Origin: Gammaproteobacteria bacterium
GTDB lineage: Bacteria; Pseudomonadota; Gammaproteobacteria; SZUA-229
DNA length: 44,458 nt
Assembly (NCBI GenBank): GCA_029882215.1
Contig: JAOULC010000024.1
Span: 1-44,458 of the forward strand
Direction: 5' to 3'
In this document: positions 7,502 through 16,377 of the stretch, one piece after another
Layout of the letters: each line of letters opens with the position of its first letter
Position numbering within the stretch: the first letter of the stretch is position 1
Notes under the pieces: generated by a model
Told to the model about the DNA's origin: nothing
Databases searched by the model: none
The model's input: the letters and a program-made list of their open reading frames with translations, nothing else
Made by a program: the position numbers and the translations under genes

Positions 7502-8827
7502 TCAGTCGCGGTTACTTACTGCTTCAAAATTGATAGTAGTCAATTTTTTCCGGTAATACCATGCCATTAATCCGCCACGCGCGAGCAGAAACAAAAACAT
7601 CGCCAGCCATAAGCCATGATTGTGCAAAGACTGTGTCAATATCCATACCGGCAAGTAGACGATCAGTACAGCCATTAACATGACATTACGCATTTCTCTG
7701 GACCAGGTTGCACCGATAAACACGCCATCAAACAGATAACTCCAGACAGCAATTAATGGCATAAAGGCCAGCCAGTATACATACTGAGCGGCAAAGATTT
7801 TTACTTCTTCAATATCGGTTAACAGTGCCAGTATTTGCTCACCTAGCAATAAATAAACCAGCATAAACAGCACTGCTGAACCGGCCGACCATTTCATGCA
7901 GGCGTTAACCGTTTGCATTAATTGCTGTTTATTTCGATGGCCTAATGCCTGTCCGACCATGGCTTCTGCCGCGTGTGCATAGGCATCTAATACATAGGCC
8001 ATAAAGGTTAAAAATTGCAGCAACACGGCATTAGCCGCCATCACCACTGCGCCGCTACGGGCGCTTTGGGTGGTAAAAAAAGCAAACACAAATAACAGGG
8101 TAATCGTCCTGATAAAAATATCCAGATTCAGGCTGATTAATTTTCGAAAGGCCGGCCAGTGCAGTGCCACTGCCCACTGACATCGGCCCTTTATTGTCGA
8201 GATCTGCCGGTATACTAAATAAATTGCCAGCAGCAGTCCGGCATACTCCGAGATCAGCGATGCAAATGCCACGCCTTTAACGGTTAAGCCCAGACCTACC
8301 ACGAATAAAATATCCAGCACAATATTTAATGCATTCACAAAAACCATGACATATAACACCAGTCGTGCTTTTTGTATGCCCAGAAACCAGCCTAACAATA
8401 CATAGGTTAATAATGTGGCCGGTGCCGACCAGATACGAATATTAAAATATTCGATGGTTAACAGTCTTATACTGTCCCCTGGTTGTACCAGATATAAAGC
8501 CCATTCGATCAGATAATGTTGTGATGCCAGCAACAGCAATGCAATAAACAATGCGGTCATGCCGGCGCGCAATAGTAACTGACGCAGCTCTTGAGCATTG
8601 TTTTCACCATAGGCCTGCGCCGCCAGCCCGACGGTGGACATGCGCAAAAAGCCAAAACCCCAGAAAATAAAATGCAAAATCATTGCGCCGACCGACACGG
8701 CAGCCAGATAAACCGCACTGTCGAGGTGACCCATAACCGCGGTATCCACCAGCCCTAATAATGGCAATGCAATATTCGATAACATCATTGGGCCGGATAA
8801 CGCCCACACCCGGCGGTTTAAATTCAC
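7502..8827 (-). CDS. MATE family efflux transporter (DinF/NorM-like)
   Basis: This 441-residue integral membrane protein has about twelve hydrophobic helices in two similar halves, as in MATE cation-coupled multidrug exporters. The first helix region LSGPMMLSNIALPLLGLVDTAVMGHLD is typical of the DinF-like branch, and the second half starts near KLISLNLDIFIRT. Initiation is at a GTG with the ribosome binding site AAGGA at good spacing. The start is 29 bases from the divergent aldolase gene, so the two share a promoter region. The exported substrates cannot be predicted. Confidence 0.9.
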   Translation of the reverse strand: MNLNRRVWALSGPMMLSNIALPLLGLVDTAVMGHLDSAVYLAAVSVGAMILHFIFWGFGFLRMSTVGLAAQAYGENNAQELRQLLLRAGMTALFIALLLLASQHYLIEWALYLVQPGDSIRLLTIEYFNIRIWSAPATLLTYVLLGWFLGIQKARLVLYVMVFVNALNIVLDILFVVGLGLTVKGVAFASLISEYAGLLLAIYLVYRQISTIKGRCQWAVALHWPAFRKLISLNLDIFIRTITLLFVFAFFTTQSARSGAVVMAANAVLLQFLTFMAYVLDAYAHAAEAMVGQALGHRNKQQLMQTVNACMKWSAGSAVLFMLVYLLLGEQILALLTDIEEVKIFAAQYVYWLAFMPLIAVWSYLFDGVFIGATWSREMRNVMLMAVLIVYLPVWILTQSLHNHGLWLAMFLFLLARGGLMAWYYRKKLTTINFEAVSNRD

Positions 8828-8856
8828 GTTGTTGGGTCCTTTTAATCTGGGGTAAG

Positions 8857-9465
8857 ATGATTGACTCCGATATATTACAGAGTCAGCTTATGAATTTAAA
8901 ACAAGAACTCGTCCAGTATTACAAATGGCTCAGACAATACGGTCTCAACGACTCTCACAGTGGTAATGCATCGGTTAGAGACGGTGACACCATCTGGATT
9001 ACACCAACCGGCGCATGCGCCGATACTTTAACAGAGCAGCAATTAATTGCCTGCAAAACTGGCCAGCCTGCCGCTGATGGTGCCTCTCTTGATGCACCAT
9101 TACACCTTGCGGTTTATCAAGATAATCCTCAGATTAATGCGGTTTTACATTGCCATGGCGCTTATACTGTCGCCATGACGATGAACGGGAAAGATTTCGT
9201 GCCGTTTGATTTTGAAGGTCAGTTTTACTTTGGCCGCATTCCGGTTATCAACCTTGAGTTTAACGACATCTTTATCAAATCGGCACAACTGATTGCAGAA
9301 GAGCTTAAAACATCAAAAGCGGCGGTTGTCTGTGGTCACGGCGTGTATGCGGCAGCAGAAAGTCTTAACCTGGCATATAAATGGAGCTGTTCACTGGAGT
9401 CCTCGGCCAAGGTCGCTCATATTGCGCATCAGGCAGGAACTTTTCCCAAACATAATGGTGAATAG
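8857..9465 (+). CDS. class II aldolase/adducin family protein
   Basis: This is a zinc-dependent class II aldolase/adducin fold protein of 202 residues from ATG 8857 (ribosome binding site GGGGTAAG; ATG 8890 is an alternative). Visible features are SHSGNASVRDGDTIWITPTGA (substrate phosphate and zinc region), the metal-binding HCHGAYT, and the C-terminal GHGVYAAAESLNLAYKW containing the third metal His. L-fuculose-1-phosphate aldolase and methylthioribulose-1-phosphate dehydratase belong to the same family, but no neighbouring sugar or methionine-salvage gene tells which reaction it performs. The open frame upstream to 8761 runs into the MATE gene and is not coding. Confidence 0.82.
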   Translation: MIDSDILQSQLMNLKQELVQYYKWLRQYGLNDSHSGNASVRDGDTIWITPTGACADTLTEQQLIACKTGQPAADGASLDAPLHLAVYQDNPQINAVLHCHGAYTVAMTMNGKDFVPFDFEGQFYFGRIPVINLEFNDIFIKSAQLIAEELKTSKAAVVCGHGVYAAAESLNLAYKWSCSLESSAKVAHIAHQAGTFPKHNGE

Positions 9466-9542
9466 TGACTGGTAAGGCATTGGTGCCGGGAGACAGACAT
9501 AAAGAAGAAAATGGCAGGGGAAATAACTGAGCAGATAAGGAT

Positions 9543-9559
9543 GACTCAGTCCCTGAGTC
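9543..9559 (-). terminator. compact hairpin downstream of the rubredoxin gene
   Basis: The perfect 7-bp arms GACTCAG and CTGAGTC, with a 3-base loop, lie 22 bases beyond the rubredoxin stop codon. No T run follows, so it may be a processing or stability hairpin rather than an intrinsic terminator. Confidence 0.35.
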
Positions 9560-9581
9560 GGCAAGATGAAAAGACCGGTTA

Positions 9582-9752
9582 TTAAACCTCGATCATTTCA
9601 AAATCATCTTTCTTGGCATCACATTCCGGGCAAGTCCAGTTCATTGGAACGTCTTCCCACTTTGTGCCTGCTGCTATGCCGTGCTCCGGGTCGCCTTGCT
9701 CTTCATCGTAGATGTAACCACAGATCACACACATATATGTTTTGTATTCCAT
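9582..9752 (-). CDS. rubA: rubredoxin
   Basis: This 56-residue rubredoxin is a small cytoplasmic electron carrier with one Fe(SCys)4 site. The iron ligands are C8 and C11 (CVICGY) and C41 and C44 (CPEC). The conserved aromatic core is also present (MEYKTYMCVICGYIYDEE at the start, then DPEHGI and KWEDVPMNWTCPEC). The start ATG (9752) and the TAA stop (9582-9584) are clear. It lies divergent from thiD, in the rubredoxin-thiD-thiE-hemL neighbourhood known from other gammaproteobacteria. Redox partners are unknown; a rubredoxin reductase is not in the window. Confidence 0.95.
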   Translation of the reverse strand: MEYKTYMCVICGYIYDEEQGDPEHGIAAGTKWEDVPMNWTCPECDAKKDDFEMIEV

Positions 9753-9877
9753 AAAGCTGCCTATAAAAATATTTAATAAAAGAGTATATAGATTGATAAT
9801 TGGCGTATTCTACCTACTTATATCGATAAATTCTAACGCTTAAACAAGCCTTGAAAATAATTTAACAGTTCCTCAAT

Positions 9878-10687
9878 ATGCCTATTCAACAGCCAGCTGA
9901 TAAAAAACCCGTTGTACTCTGCTTTTCAGGCCATGACCCCAGTGGTGGCGCCGGTATTCAGGCCGATATAGAAGCGATCGCGGCGCACGGTGTGCATGCG
10001 CTGACGGTAATTACCGCCTTAACCTGTCAGGACAGCTCACATGTCTACGGCTTTGAGCCGGTCAATGCCCATCAAATGCAGCAACAGGCCGAAATCCTGT
10101 TAAAAGATATACCGATTAATGCCATAAAAGTTGGTATGACAGCCAGCGTAGCGGCGATTAAGGCAATCAGAAACATCCTCAAACAACACCCTGAGATTCC
10201 GGTGATATTCGATCCTGTGCTGGCATCCGGCGGAGGTGACTCGCTATCCACAGAGATATTAATCGATGCAATCAATACCTATTTATTACCTTATTGCCAG
10301 CTGATTACGCCGAATATTCCTGAAGCATTAAAGCTGGCAAAAACAGATAATGGTCTCGATCTGGCGGCAAAAAGTTTACTCGAATCGGGCTGTCAGTACG
10401 TCCTGATCACCGGCACTCATTCAGAGGCGACAAAGATAGAACATCGGCTGTATCACAAGCTTCAGCCAGCCATATCATTTAGCAATGAGCGCTTAGCTCA
10501 TGAGTACCATGGCTCAGGCTGTACACTGGCAAGCAGTATCGCGGCACTCATCGCCCAGGGAATGAGCATACAAGCCGCCGTACAAGCAGGACTGGATTAC
10601 ACTTTTCACAGCCTGCAACACGGCCACGCGCCCGGCAAAGGGCAACTTTTTCCCGACAGGCTTTGCACACTGAATAGAAATGATTAA
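9878..10687 (+). CDS. thiD: hydroxymethylpyrimidine/phosphomethylpyrimidine kinase ThiD
   Basis: ThiD phosphorylates HMP to HMP-P and then to HMP-PP in thiamine synthesis. The 269-residue ribokinase-fold protein carries CFSGHDPSGGAGIQADIEAI near the N terminus, IKVGMTASVAAI, the DPVLASGGGDSL loop, and the C-terminal anion hole and catalytic base region HEYHGSGCTLASSIAA. The end overlaps the start of thiE by 8 bases, so the two are translationally coupled. This puts the two successive kinase and coupling steps of the pathway in one operon. Confidence 0.95.
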   Translation: MPIQQPADKKPVVLCFSGHDPSGGAGIQADIEAIAAHGVHALTVITALTCQDSSHVYGFEPVNAHQMQQQAEILLKDIPINAIKVGMTASVAAIKAIRNILKQHPEIPVIFDPVLASGGGDSLSTEILIDAINTYLLPYCQLITPNIPEALKLAKTDNGLDLAAKSLLESGCQYVLITGTHSEATKIEHRLYHKLQPAISFSNERLAHEYHGSGCTLASSIAALIAQGMSIQAAVQAGLDYTFHSLQHGHAPGKGQLFPDRLCTLNRND

Positions 10688-11315
10688 ATCTAAATTACAT
10701 GGTCTGTATGCCATTACAGATGCCACTTTAATGGCGCACAATTTTGCCGATGCCGTGGAAAGCACGCTTCAGGGCGGCAGCCGCATCATTCAGTATCGCG
10801 ATAAATCAAACGATACGGATAAGCGCCTGCAACAAGCTCTTACAATACGCCGGCTCTGCGACCAGTATCGTGCACTTTTTATCATCAATGACGATATAGA
10901 GCTCGCCTTATCATCCAATGCCGATGGTGTGCATTTGGGTAAAGATGATCAGCACATCAAAGTTGCTCGAGAGCAACTGGGCGAGCGAAAAATCATTGGC
11001 GTCAGCTGCTACAACCAGCTGCAACTAGCGATTGATGCCGAGCAAGCCGGTGCCGATTACGTGGCTTTCGGGGCTTTTTTCAGCTCATCCATCAAACCGG
11101 ATGCGAGCAATGCCCCGCTCTCCTTAATCCGGCAGGCTAAAGCTCAGATCAAAGTCCCTGTCTGCTGCATTGGCGGCATCACCGCTCTCAATGGCGGTGA
11201 ACTAATCGCCGCCGGCAGCGATATGCTTGCAGTTATTAGCGATATATTCAAGCCCGTGAATGAAGTGCAAAACATAGAGTTGTCCAGCCGCTGTATTAGC
11301 CAGCTGTTTTCTTAG
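10680..11315 (+). CDS. thiE: thiamine-phosphate synthase ThiE
   Basis: ThiE joins HMP-PP and thiazole phosphate to give thiamine monophosphate. The TIM-barrel protein is 211 residues, a normal length. It shows IIQYRDK (pyrimidine-pyrophosphate site), LFIINDDIELALSSNADGVHLGKDD, GVSCYN and the phosphate-binding CCIGGI near the C terminus. It overlaps thiD by 8 bases. The thiazole branch genes (thiG, thiS) are not in this window. Confidence 0.95.
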   Translation: MIKSKLHGLYAITDATLMAHNFADAVESTLQGGSRIIQYRDKSNDTDKRLQQALTIRRLCDQYRALFIINDDIELALSSNADGVHLGKDDQHIKVAREQLGERKIIGVSCYNQLQLAIDAEQAGADYVAFGAFFSSSIKPDASNAPLSLIRQAKAQIKVPVCCIGGITALNGGELIAAGSDMLAVISDIFKPVNEVQNIELSSRCISQLFS

Positions 11316-11500
11316 TATTTTTGCCACACCCTCATGAGCTCAGTGCGTCATCTGTGGCTAGCGTCTATATCGACTCCCTCGTCGCTGGCTGTAGTTTTAA
11401 TGATTCATCGGCAAAAATCCTGTAAAATCGCGTTTCGCTAAGATTCACGTTCAGACGAAATCAAATAACGTTTTATTGTTCATCCAGCAAGGGCAAACCC

Positions 11501-12775
11501 ATGTCAAAAATTTTCGAGCAGGCTCAGCAACACATTCCCGGCGGTGTTAATTCACCGGTACGTGCATTCAAAGGTGTGGGTGGTGATCCGGTTTTTATCA
11601 AACGCGCAACAGGCGCCTACATTATTGATAATGAAGACAAGCAGTACATTGATTACGTCGGTTCATGGGGTCCGATGATTCTTGGTCATGCTCACCCGCA
11701 AGTGATTCAGGTGGTTAAAGACACCGCCGAAAATGGCTTAAGCTTTGGCGCACCCACCGAACTTGAAACAAAAATGGCCGACAAGGTTTGTGAATTAGTA
11801 CCATCAATGGACATGGTTCGTATGGTCAGCTCCGGCACAGAGGCTACCATGAGCGCGATCCGTCTGGCGCGCGGTTTTACCGGTCGCGACACGATTGTAA
11901 AATTTGAAGGCTGCTACCATGGCCATTCCGATTCTTTATTAGTCAAAGCCGGTTCCGGTGCCTTAACTCTTGGCGTGCCGACCTCACCGGGCGTACCGGC
12001 CGCCCTGGCAGAACAGACACTGACGCTGGATTACAACAATATCGAGATGGTGCGTGACTGTTTCAAACAGTACGGTGATAAAATCGCCTGCATTATTGTT
12101 GAACCGGTTGCCGGCAATATGAACTGCATTCCGCCGGTTCCGGGATTCCTTGAAGGTTTACGCGAAGTCTGTGATGAATACGGCTGCGTGTTAATTTTTG
12201 ATGAAGTGATGACCGGCTTCCGCGTTGCCCTCGGCGGTGTTCAGGCTTATTACAATATCAAACCTGATTTAACCACCTTAGGTAAGGTTATCGGCGGTGG
12301 TATGCCGGTTGGCGCATTTGGTGGTAAACGTGAAATTATGCAGCAGATCGCGCCACTAGGCCCTGTTTATCAGGCCGGTACATTATCCGGTAACCCGGTG
12401 GCGATGGCGGCCGGTTTAAAAACACTGCAACTGATTTCTGCACCGGGCTTCTTTGATGAACTGAACGGTAAAGCGGTAACACTGGTTAAAGGCATACTCA
12501 AAAAAGCAAAGGCAGCTGGCATCCCGATGACCAGCAATGTTATCGGCGGCATGTTTGGACTGTTCTTTACTGATGCAGAGACGGTTACAGACTTTCAGCA
12601 GGCCACTCAGTGTGATGCAGAACGTTTCAAAAAGTTTTACCACGGTATGTTAAACGAAGGTATTTATCTGGCGCCTTCGGCTTATGAAGCCGGTTTCGTT
12701 TCATCTGCACACACCGCTGATGATCTTGAGAAAACCATAACAGCAGCTGAAAAAGTTTTCAGCACACTGAATTAA
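11501..12775 (+). CDS. hemL: glutamate-1-semialdehyde 2,1-aminomutase HemL
   Basis: HemL is a PLP enzyme that converts glutamate-1-semialdehyde to 5-aminolevulinate in the C5 route of haem synthesis. It has 424 residues with the conserved N terminus [36 protein letters not shown] for PLP phosphate, [10 protein letters not shown], and the Schiff-base Lys at about 262 in [17 protein letters not shown]. The 185-base gap from thiE suggests its own promoter. Haem supply fits the haem-rich cbb3 oxidase encoded later in the window, though that link is not specific. Confidence 0.97.
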   Translation: MSKIFEQAQQHIPGGVNSPVRAFKGVGGDPVFIKRATGAYIIDNEDKQYIDYVGSWGPMILGHAHPQVIQVVKDTAENGLSFGAPTELETKMADKVCELVPSMDMVRMVSSGTEATMSAIRLARGFTGRDTIVKFEGCYHGHSDSLLVKAGSGALTLGVPTSPGVPAALAEQTLTLDYNNIEMVRDCFKQYGDKIACIIVEPVAGNMNCIPPVPGFLEGLREVCDEYGCVLIFDEVMTGFRVALGGVQAYYNIKPDLTTLGKVIGGGMPVGAFGGKREIMQQIAPLGPVYQAGTLSGNPVAMAAGLKTLQLISAPGFFDELNGKAVTLVKGILKKAKAAGIPMTSNVIGGMFGLFFTDAETVTDFQQATQCDAERFKKFYHGMLNEGIYLAPSAYEAGFVSSAHTADDLEKTITAAEKVFSTLN

Positions 12776-12783
12776 GGCCTGTT

Positions 12784-13065
12784 ATGAACTGTTATATTTA
12801 TCGCTGCATGGCAAAAAATGATATGTACATTTATCTGAAAGATCAGGATGATTTTTCAGTGGTACCAAAACATATTCTTAAATCACTCGGTGAAACTGAA
12901 TTCACGCTTGAAATAGATGTGACACCGGAGCGCAAGCTGGCAAAAGAAAACCCGGTCACCGTCATCAGCAACCTGCAGGAGCATGGCTTCCATCTGCAGC
13001 TGCCCAGTGAAAAATCAATTGAAGAAATTATGACTGACATTGCCAATGCCAGCCGTAAAAAATAG
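12784..13065 (+). CDS. YcgL domain-containing protein
   Basis: This 93-residue protein of the YcgL family (DUF709) starts with the typical CYIYRCMAKNDMYIYLKDQDDFSVVPKHIL and contains LGETEFTLEIDVTPERKLAKENPVTVISNLQEHGFHLQLP. It is a small alpha/beta domain found almost only in gammaproteobacteria, with no established function. It lies 8 bases after hemL and 9 bases before the acyltransferase, so it is probably cotranscribed with both. Confidence 0.9.
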   Translation: MNCYIYRCMAKNDMYIYLKDQDDFSVVPKHILKSLGETEFTLEIDVTPERKLAKENPVTVISNLQEHGFHLQLPSEKSIEEIMTDIANASRKK

Positions 13066-13074
13066 TTTCAACGT

Positions 13075-13959
13075 ATGCTTGCGCACTTTTTAAAACTCAT
13101 ACTCCGCTTAACCTCTGTGACGACATTGCCGTTAGCACATCGCATCGGCAGTTTTTTTGGCTGGCTGCTGATTGCTTTGCCCAATAACAGTAAAAAAATT
13201 GCGAAAAAAAACATCGCTCTTTGCTTTCCTGAGTTAAACTCCGCAGCACAAAAAAAATTACTGCAAGACAGTCTGTTTGAAAGCGGTAAGACGCTGGCCG
13301 AGATGGGTATCATATGGCTGGCGAACAGTGAACGTGTACTGAGCATGATTAACGCCATAGAAGGTAAGGAGCATCTAGAGAAAGCCATCGAACAGCATAA
13401 AGGTGTGTTACTGGCAATGCCTCACATTGGCAGCTGGGAACTGATTAACCTTTATGTCGCGCGGCATTACCCGGTCACATCTTTATATAAACCGCCGCAC
13501 ATCGAAGCACTGGATGATATTATCAAACAGGCCCGCCAGCGTACAGGCGCGACGCTTGTGCCAACTGACACCTCCGGTGTGCGGGCGGTATCCAAGGCCT
13601 TAAAAAATGGTGAAGTCATCGTTATATTGCCCGACCAGCAACCCTACCTGCATCATAAAAATGGTGTCTTTGCTAACTTCTTTGGCACGGCTGCTTATTC
13701 AATGACACTGATGTCAAAATTAGCAGCGAAATTAGACAGCGAAATTGTCTATGCTTATGCCAGACGTCAGTCAGAAGGCAAAGGCTTTACACTGGTCTTT
13801 ACCCCGGCAGCAGAAAATAAAAACAAGCAGGACATTCAGCACTCTGTTGAGCTGATGAATAAAGACATTGAAAAAGTCATCCGCGACTGCCCGACACAAT
13901 ACCAGTGGACTTATAAACGCTTTAAAGCCAGACCCGAAGGATGCGAGCGGTTTTATTAA
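13075..13959 (+). CDS. lipid A late acyltransferase, LpxL/LpxM (HtrB/MsbB) family
   Basis: This is an inner-membrane acyltransferase that adds a secondary acyl chain to lipid A. The 294-residue protein has an N-terminal membrane-proximal hydrophobic region (about 5-36) and the catalytic HX4E motif H117-E122 (MPHIGSWE). It continues with the LYKPPHIEALDDIIKQARQR block and the conserved LPDQQP motif. It ends with the typical YQWTYKRFKARPEG. It probably transfers laurate or myristate from acyl-ACP; which of LpxL, LpxM or LpxP it replaces cannot be told. A merB-like gene follows it. Confidence 0.9.
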   Translation: MLAHFLKLILRLTSVTTLPLAHRIGSFFGWLLIALPNNSKKIAKKNIALCFPELNSAAQKKLLQDSLFESGKTLAEMGIIWLANSERVLSMINAIEGKEHLEKAIEQHKGVLLAMPHIGSWELINLYVARHYPVTSLYKPPHIEALDDIIKQARQRTGATLVPTDTSGVRAVSKALKNGEVIVILPDQQPYLHHKNGVFANFFGTAAYSMTLMSKLAAKLDSEIVYAYARRQSEGKGFTLVFTPAAENKNKQDIQHSVELMNKDIEKVIRDCPTQYQWTYKRFKARPEGCERFY

Positions 13960-14006
13960 AAAGTCAGCCATACAATCTTTGCCTAACAATCGACAGGACC
14001 CTCATT

Positions 14007-14636
14007 TTGCTTAGCGATCTCGAAAATTTATTTACTCTGGCTTTTCCTCAGCTGGACAAAACCGGGCAGCAACAATCGATGAAGCTTTACCAGCTGCTGT
14101 CACTCGGAAAACCCGTCTGCATTAACACCTTTGCTGAGAGCATTTGTTTAACGACAAAAGAAACTGAAAAATTATTAGCCTCATGGACCGGAGTAAGTTT
14201 TGATGACGAGCATCGTATCAGTGCCTTCTGGGGAGTCAGTACCAGCCCGACCGCCCACAGCTTCCGGTTAGATGGACAGATGCTGTATACCTGGTGCGCC
14301 TGGGATTTATTATTTGTACCCGTCATTTATCAGCAAAGTATTAGTGCTCAAACACAATGCCCCGTCAGCAAAAAAACAATCTCCTTAACGATTACTGAAG
14401 ACGGCGTTAAAATAATCGAGCCCGCTGATGCCATGATTACATTTATAAAACCGGAGCTTGATGCCTTAAAGGCCAATATAACAGGTACTTTCTGCCAGTA
14501 TATATTTTTCATTGACTCTGAAAACAGCGGCAATGACTGGCTTAAAAGTCATGCCAATGGTTTTTTACTTGAGATGAATCAGGGTTTTGAATTAGGCAAG
14601 AACATTATTACGAAAGTTTTTAAAGACTTGCAATAA
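14007..14636 (+). CDS. merB: MerB-like organomercurial (alkylmercury) lyase
   Basis: MerB cleaves the carbon-mercury bond of organomercurials, giving Hg(II). Counted from a TTG start at 14007, which has AGGA at good spacing, the protein has 209 residues and the key residues fall at C97, D100 (YTWCAWD), C118 and C163 (TFCQYIFF). These match C96, D99, C117 and C159 of plasmid R831b MerB. The N-terminal helix-turn-helix-like segment, FDDEHRISAFWG and the C-terminal GFELGKNI also fit. An in-frame ATG at 13941 overlaps the acyltransferase gene but has no usable ribosome binding site. No merR, merA, merT or merP is nearby, which is unusual. Catalytic residues support activity, but true substrates could differ. 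Confidence 0.82.
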   Translation: MLSDLENLFTLAFPQLDKTGQQQSMKLYQLLSLGKPVCINTFAESICLTTKETEKLLASWTGVSFDDEHRISAFWGVSTSPTAHSFRLDGQMLYTWCAWDLLFVPVIYQQSISAQTQCPVSKKTISLTITEDGVKIIEPADAMITFIKPELDALKANITGTFCQYIFFIDSENSGNDWLKSHANGFLLEMNQGFELGKNIITKVFKDLQ

Positions 14637-14668
14637 AAAAGCCTGTTCAGTTTCCCGAACAGGCCTTT
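14635..14668. terminator. bidirectional terminator between merB-like gene and peroxiredoxin gene
   Basis: GCCTGTTC (14641-14648) and GAACAGGC (14657-14664) form a perfect 8-bp stem with an 8-base loop. A run of six T follows on the minus strand, making it a good intrinsic terminator for the leftward peroxiredoxin gene. On the plus strand only three T follow, so it is weaker for the lyase gene. Confidence 0.8.
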
Positions 14669-14697
14669 ATCAAAGCAAGCGATCAACAAGCTTATCT

Positions 14698-15303
14698 TTA
14701 CAGTTTGTCAGCTTCTTCTGTCAGGTATTCAGCAACACCGGCTGGCGTTGCCTTCATGCCTTTATCACCATCATTCCAGCCAGCAGGGCAAACTTCGCCA
14801 TGCTCTTCTGTGAACAGCAAGGTATCAACCATACGCAGCATCTCATCGATGTTACGGCCTAATGGCAGATCATTAACAACCTGGTGACGAACAACTCCGT
14901 GCACATCGATTAAGAATGAACCGCGCAATGCAACACCGGCATCAGGATGCTCAACATCATAAGACTGGCAAATATCATGTTTTACGTCTGCAACTAAGGT
15001 ATAACCTACCTGACCAATACCACCGTCATTGATAGCTGTATTACGCCATGCATTGTGAGAGAATTGTGAATCGATAGAAACACCGATAACTTCAACACCA
15101 CGTTTTTTGAAATCTTCCAGACGGTGATCAAATGCGATCAGCTCTGACGGGCAGACAAAAGTAAAATCAAGCGGGTAAAAGAAAAGTACTGTGGTTTTAC
15201 CCTTTGTTGTTTCTTTAAAGTTAAAGTTATCAACAATCTCGCCATTACCAAGAACCGCTGCTGCAGTAAAGTCCGGTGCTTCGCGGCCAACTAATACGCC
15301 CAT
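14698..15303 (-). CDS. typical 2-Cys peroxiredoxin (AhpC/Prx1 class)
   Basis: This thiol peroxidase reduces H2O2, organic hydroperoxides and peroxynitrite. It has 201 residues with the peroxidatic Cys C51 in FYPLDFTFVCPSE and the resolving Cys C172 in EVCPAGW, the arrangement of a typical 2-Cys Prx. The C terminus extends past the YF-type region as AEYLTEEADKL. No ahpF lies next to it, so thioredoxin is the likely reductant. The ribosome binding site is GGAGA. The upstream leader contains a terminator-like hairpin right after a promoter with a perfect -10 box. Confidence 0.93.
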   Translation of the reverse strand: MGVLVGREAPDFTAAAVLGNGEIVDNFNFKETTKGKTTVLFFYPLDFTFVCPSELIAFDHRLEDFKKRGVEVIGVSIDSQFSHNAWRNTAINDGGIGQVGYTLVADVKHDICQSYDVEHPDAGVALRGSFLIDVHGVVRHQVVNDLPLGRNIDEMLRMVDTLLFTEEHGEVCPAGWNDGDKGMKATPAGVAEYLTEEADKL

Positions 15304-15329
15304 TTAAATCTCCAAATATATTATGCTTT

Positions 15330-15397
15330 AAAAAAAACCGTTTGATGTCAGACACCAAACGGGCGGCTATTATATGCGAGATAAGTTATTTTTTTAA
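15330..15397 (-). promoter_or_regulatory. peroxiredoxin promoter followed at once by a terminator-like leader hairpin
   Basis: On the minus strand TTAAAA (15397-15392) and a perfect -10 TATAAT (15374-15369) are spaced 17 bases apart. From about the start site, 15362-15338 folds into a stem with 12-base arms (CCGTTTGGTGTC and GACATCAAACGG, one G-U pair), followed by eight T (15337-15330). This is the form of an intrinsic terminator, only 34 bases upstream of the peroxiredoxin start codon. It may act as an attenuator or as a 5' stabilising stem-loop. Confidence 0.65.
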
Positions 15398-15734
15398 TTG
15401 TTAATCTTTATCAACCTTATTGATAATTACAATGATGGCTAACGTTGTTACCTGGAGCCGGTAAGCGTTCAAAAATTAACCACCAGGCCATCGAAAAAAA
15501 CATAATTCTGGCAGCGGTAGCTAGTACAGCAACGTCGTAAGACTGTTTATGGTGAAGGGAAAATAAATCGCTTATCGATAGCAGATAGCATTGTAACTCA
15601 TCAATAAGACTATTTTTTATACTGTCGCCAGCCATCAATGCAGAACTTTCTGCTGCAAGATATCATTTAACTACAACCTATCGTCAAACAATACTCAGCT
15701 TGATTGCCAGCGCGTGTTTTCAAAAACCAAACCG
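15398..15734. other. intergenic region upstream of the peroxiredoxin promoter
   Basis: No recognisable gene is visible. A 73-codon leftward frame (15638-15417) has no good ribosome binding site and no family resemblance, and it ends just before the peroxiredoxin promoter. A short palindrome (GCAGAA-N2-TTCTGC) lies at its upstream end. Confidence 0.4.
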
Positions 15735-16250
15735 TTATGCACTGTGTATTCGTTTGAATTTAGTGGCATGACATTTTGGACACGGTGGTATATGCCCTGG
15801 TTTTTGAAAGTGCAGTTCCTCACCACAGGCTTCACAACGTAAAACCCCTAAACTGATAATTTCACCGGTATGCCATTCACCGTTCAGATCAGCATCAATC
15901 GACCATTGTTCCAGCTCTATGCGGGTACGGTCGGCCAGTGATGAAAACTTTTCCAGCATGTACTTTTCTATTAGCAGGATATCAAGACGCAGCCAGTCGG
16001 CCAGTTCAGACTGCTGCTGTTCCATAAAATCAGCCGCTTCTGTCAGATCTTTTTCGATATAAGATGATAATTTATCAATTTCTTCCGTCGTCAGTTCAGA
16101 AAATTCAGACGCTTTCTGTCGTGCATCTGTTAATGCATCCTTGATGACAGGACCACTGTGCTCACGTGCATTGACAACAAACTCTTTGGCTACTTCCAGC
16201 ATGTTTTCATAGGCTGCTTCCAGCTTGTGACGCATATCATTTTCACTCAT
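15735..16250 (-). CDS. DUF1451 (YbeL-like) zinc-ribbon protein
   Basis: This 171-residue cytoplasmic protein has a long helical or coiled-coil N-terminal part (about 1-115, rich in Glu, Lys and Ala). A C-terminal zinc ribbon follows, with ligands CEAC and CPKC around GEELHFQKPGHIPP. This is the DUF1451/YbeL family, of unknown function. The ATG at 16250 has the ribosome binding site GGAAGAAG; the frame continues upstream to 16310 without such a signal. It lies downstream of murI on the same strand with a gap of about 125 bases. Confidence 0.88.
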   Translation of the reverse strand: MSENDMRHKLEAAYENMLEVAKEFVVNAREHSGPVIKDALTDARQKASEFSELTTEEIDKLSSYIEKDLTEAADFMEQQQSELADWLRLDILLIEKYMLEKFSSLADRTRIELEQWSIDADLNGEWHTGEIISLGVLRCEACGEELHFQKPGHIPPCPKCHATKFKRIHSA

Positions 16251-16377
16251 AACTTCTTCCTTCAATGATTTGATTACAACTATATATTCGTTGAAATATT
16301 TATAACACACTCAGCGCCCATGCCGCTTTGATCGCCATCAAAAAAATCGCTAAGCGGTCATAAATCTGCTCTTTAGC

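Noticed and set aside
9566-9754. 62-codon rightward ORF
   Set aside because: It is the antisense shadow of the rubredoxin gene, whose Cys motifs and length are unmistakable.
13941-14006. Upstream ATG start for the MerB-like gene
   Set aside because: Its GAAGG abuts the ATG with no spacing and it overlaps the acyltransferase gene; the TTG at 14007 has a proper ribosome binding site and gives MerB-like residue numbering.
15417-15638. 73-codon leftward ORF upstream of the peroxiredoxin gene
   Set aside because: No ribosome binding site, no domain and no recognisable family; it lies in an intergenic region.
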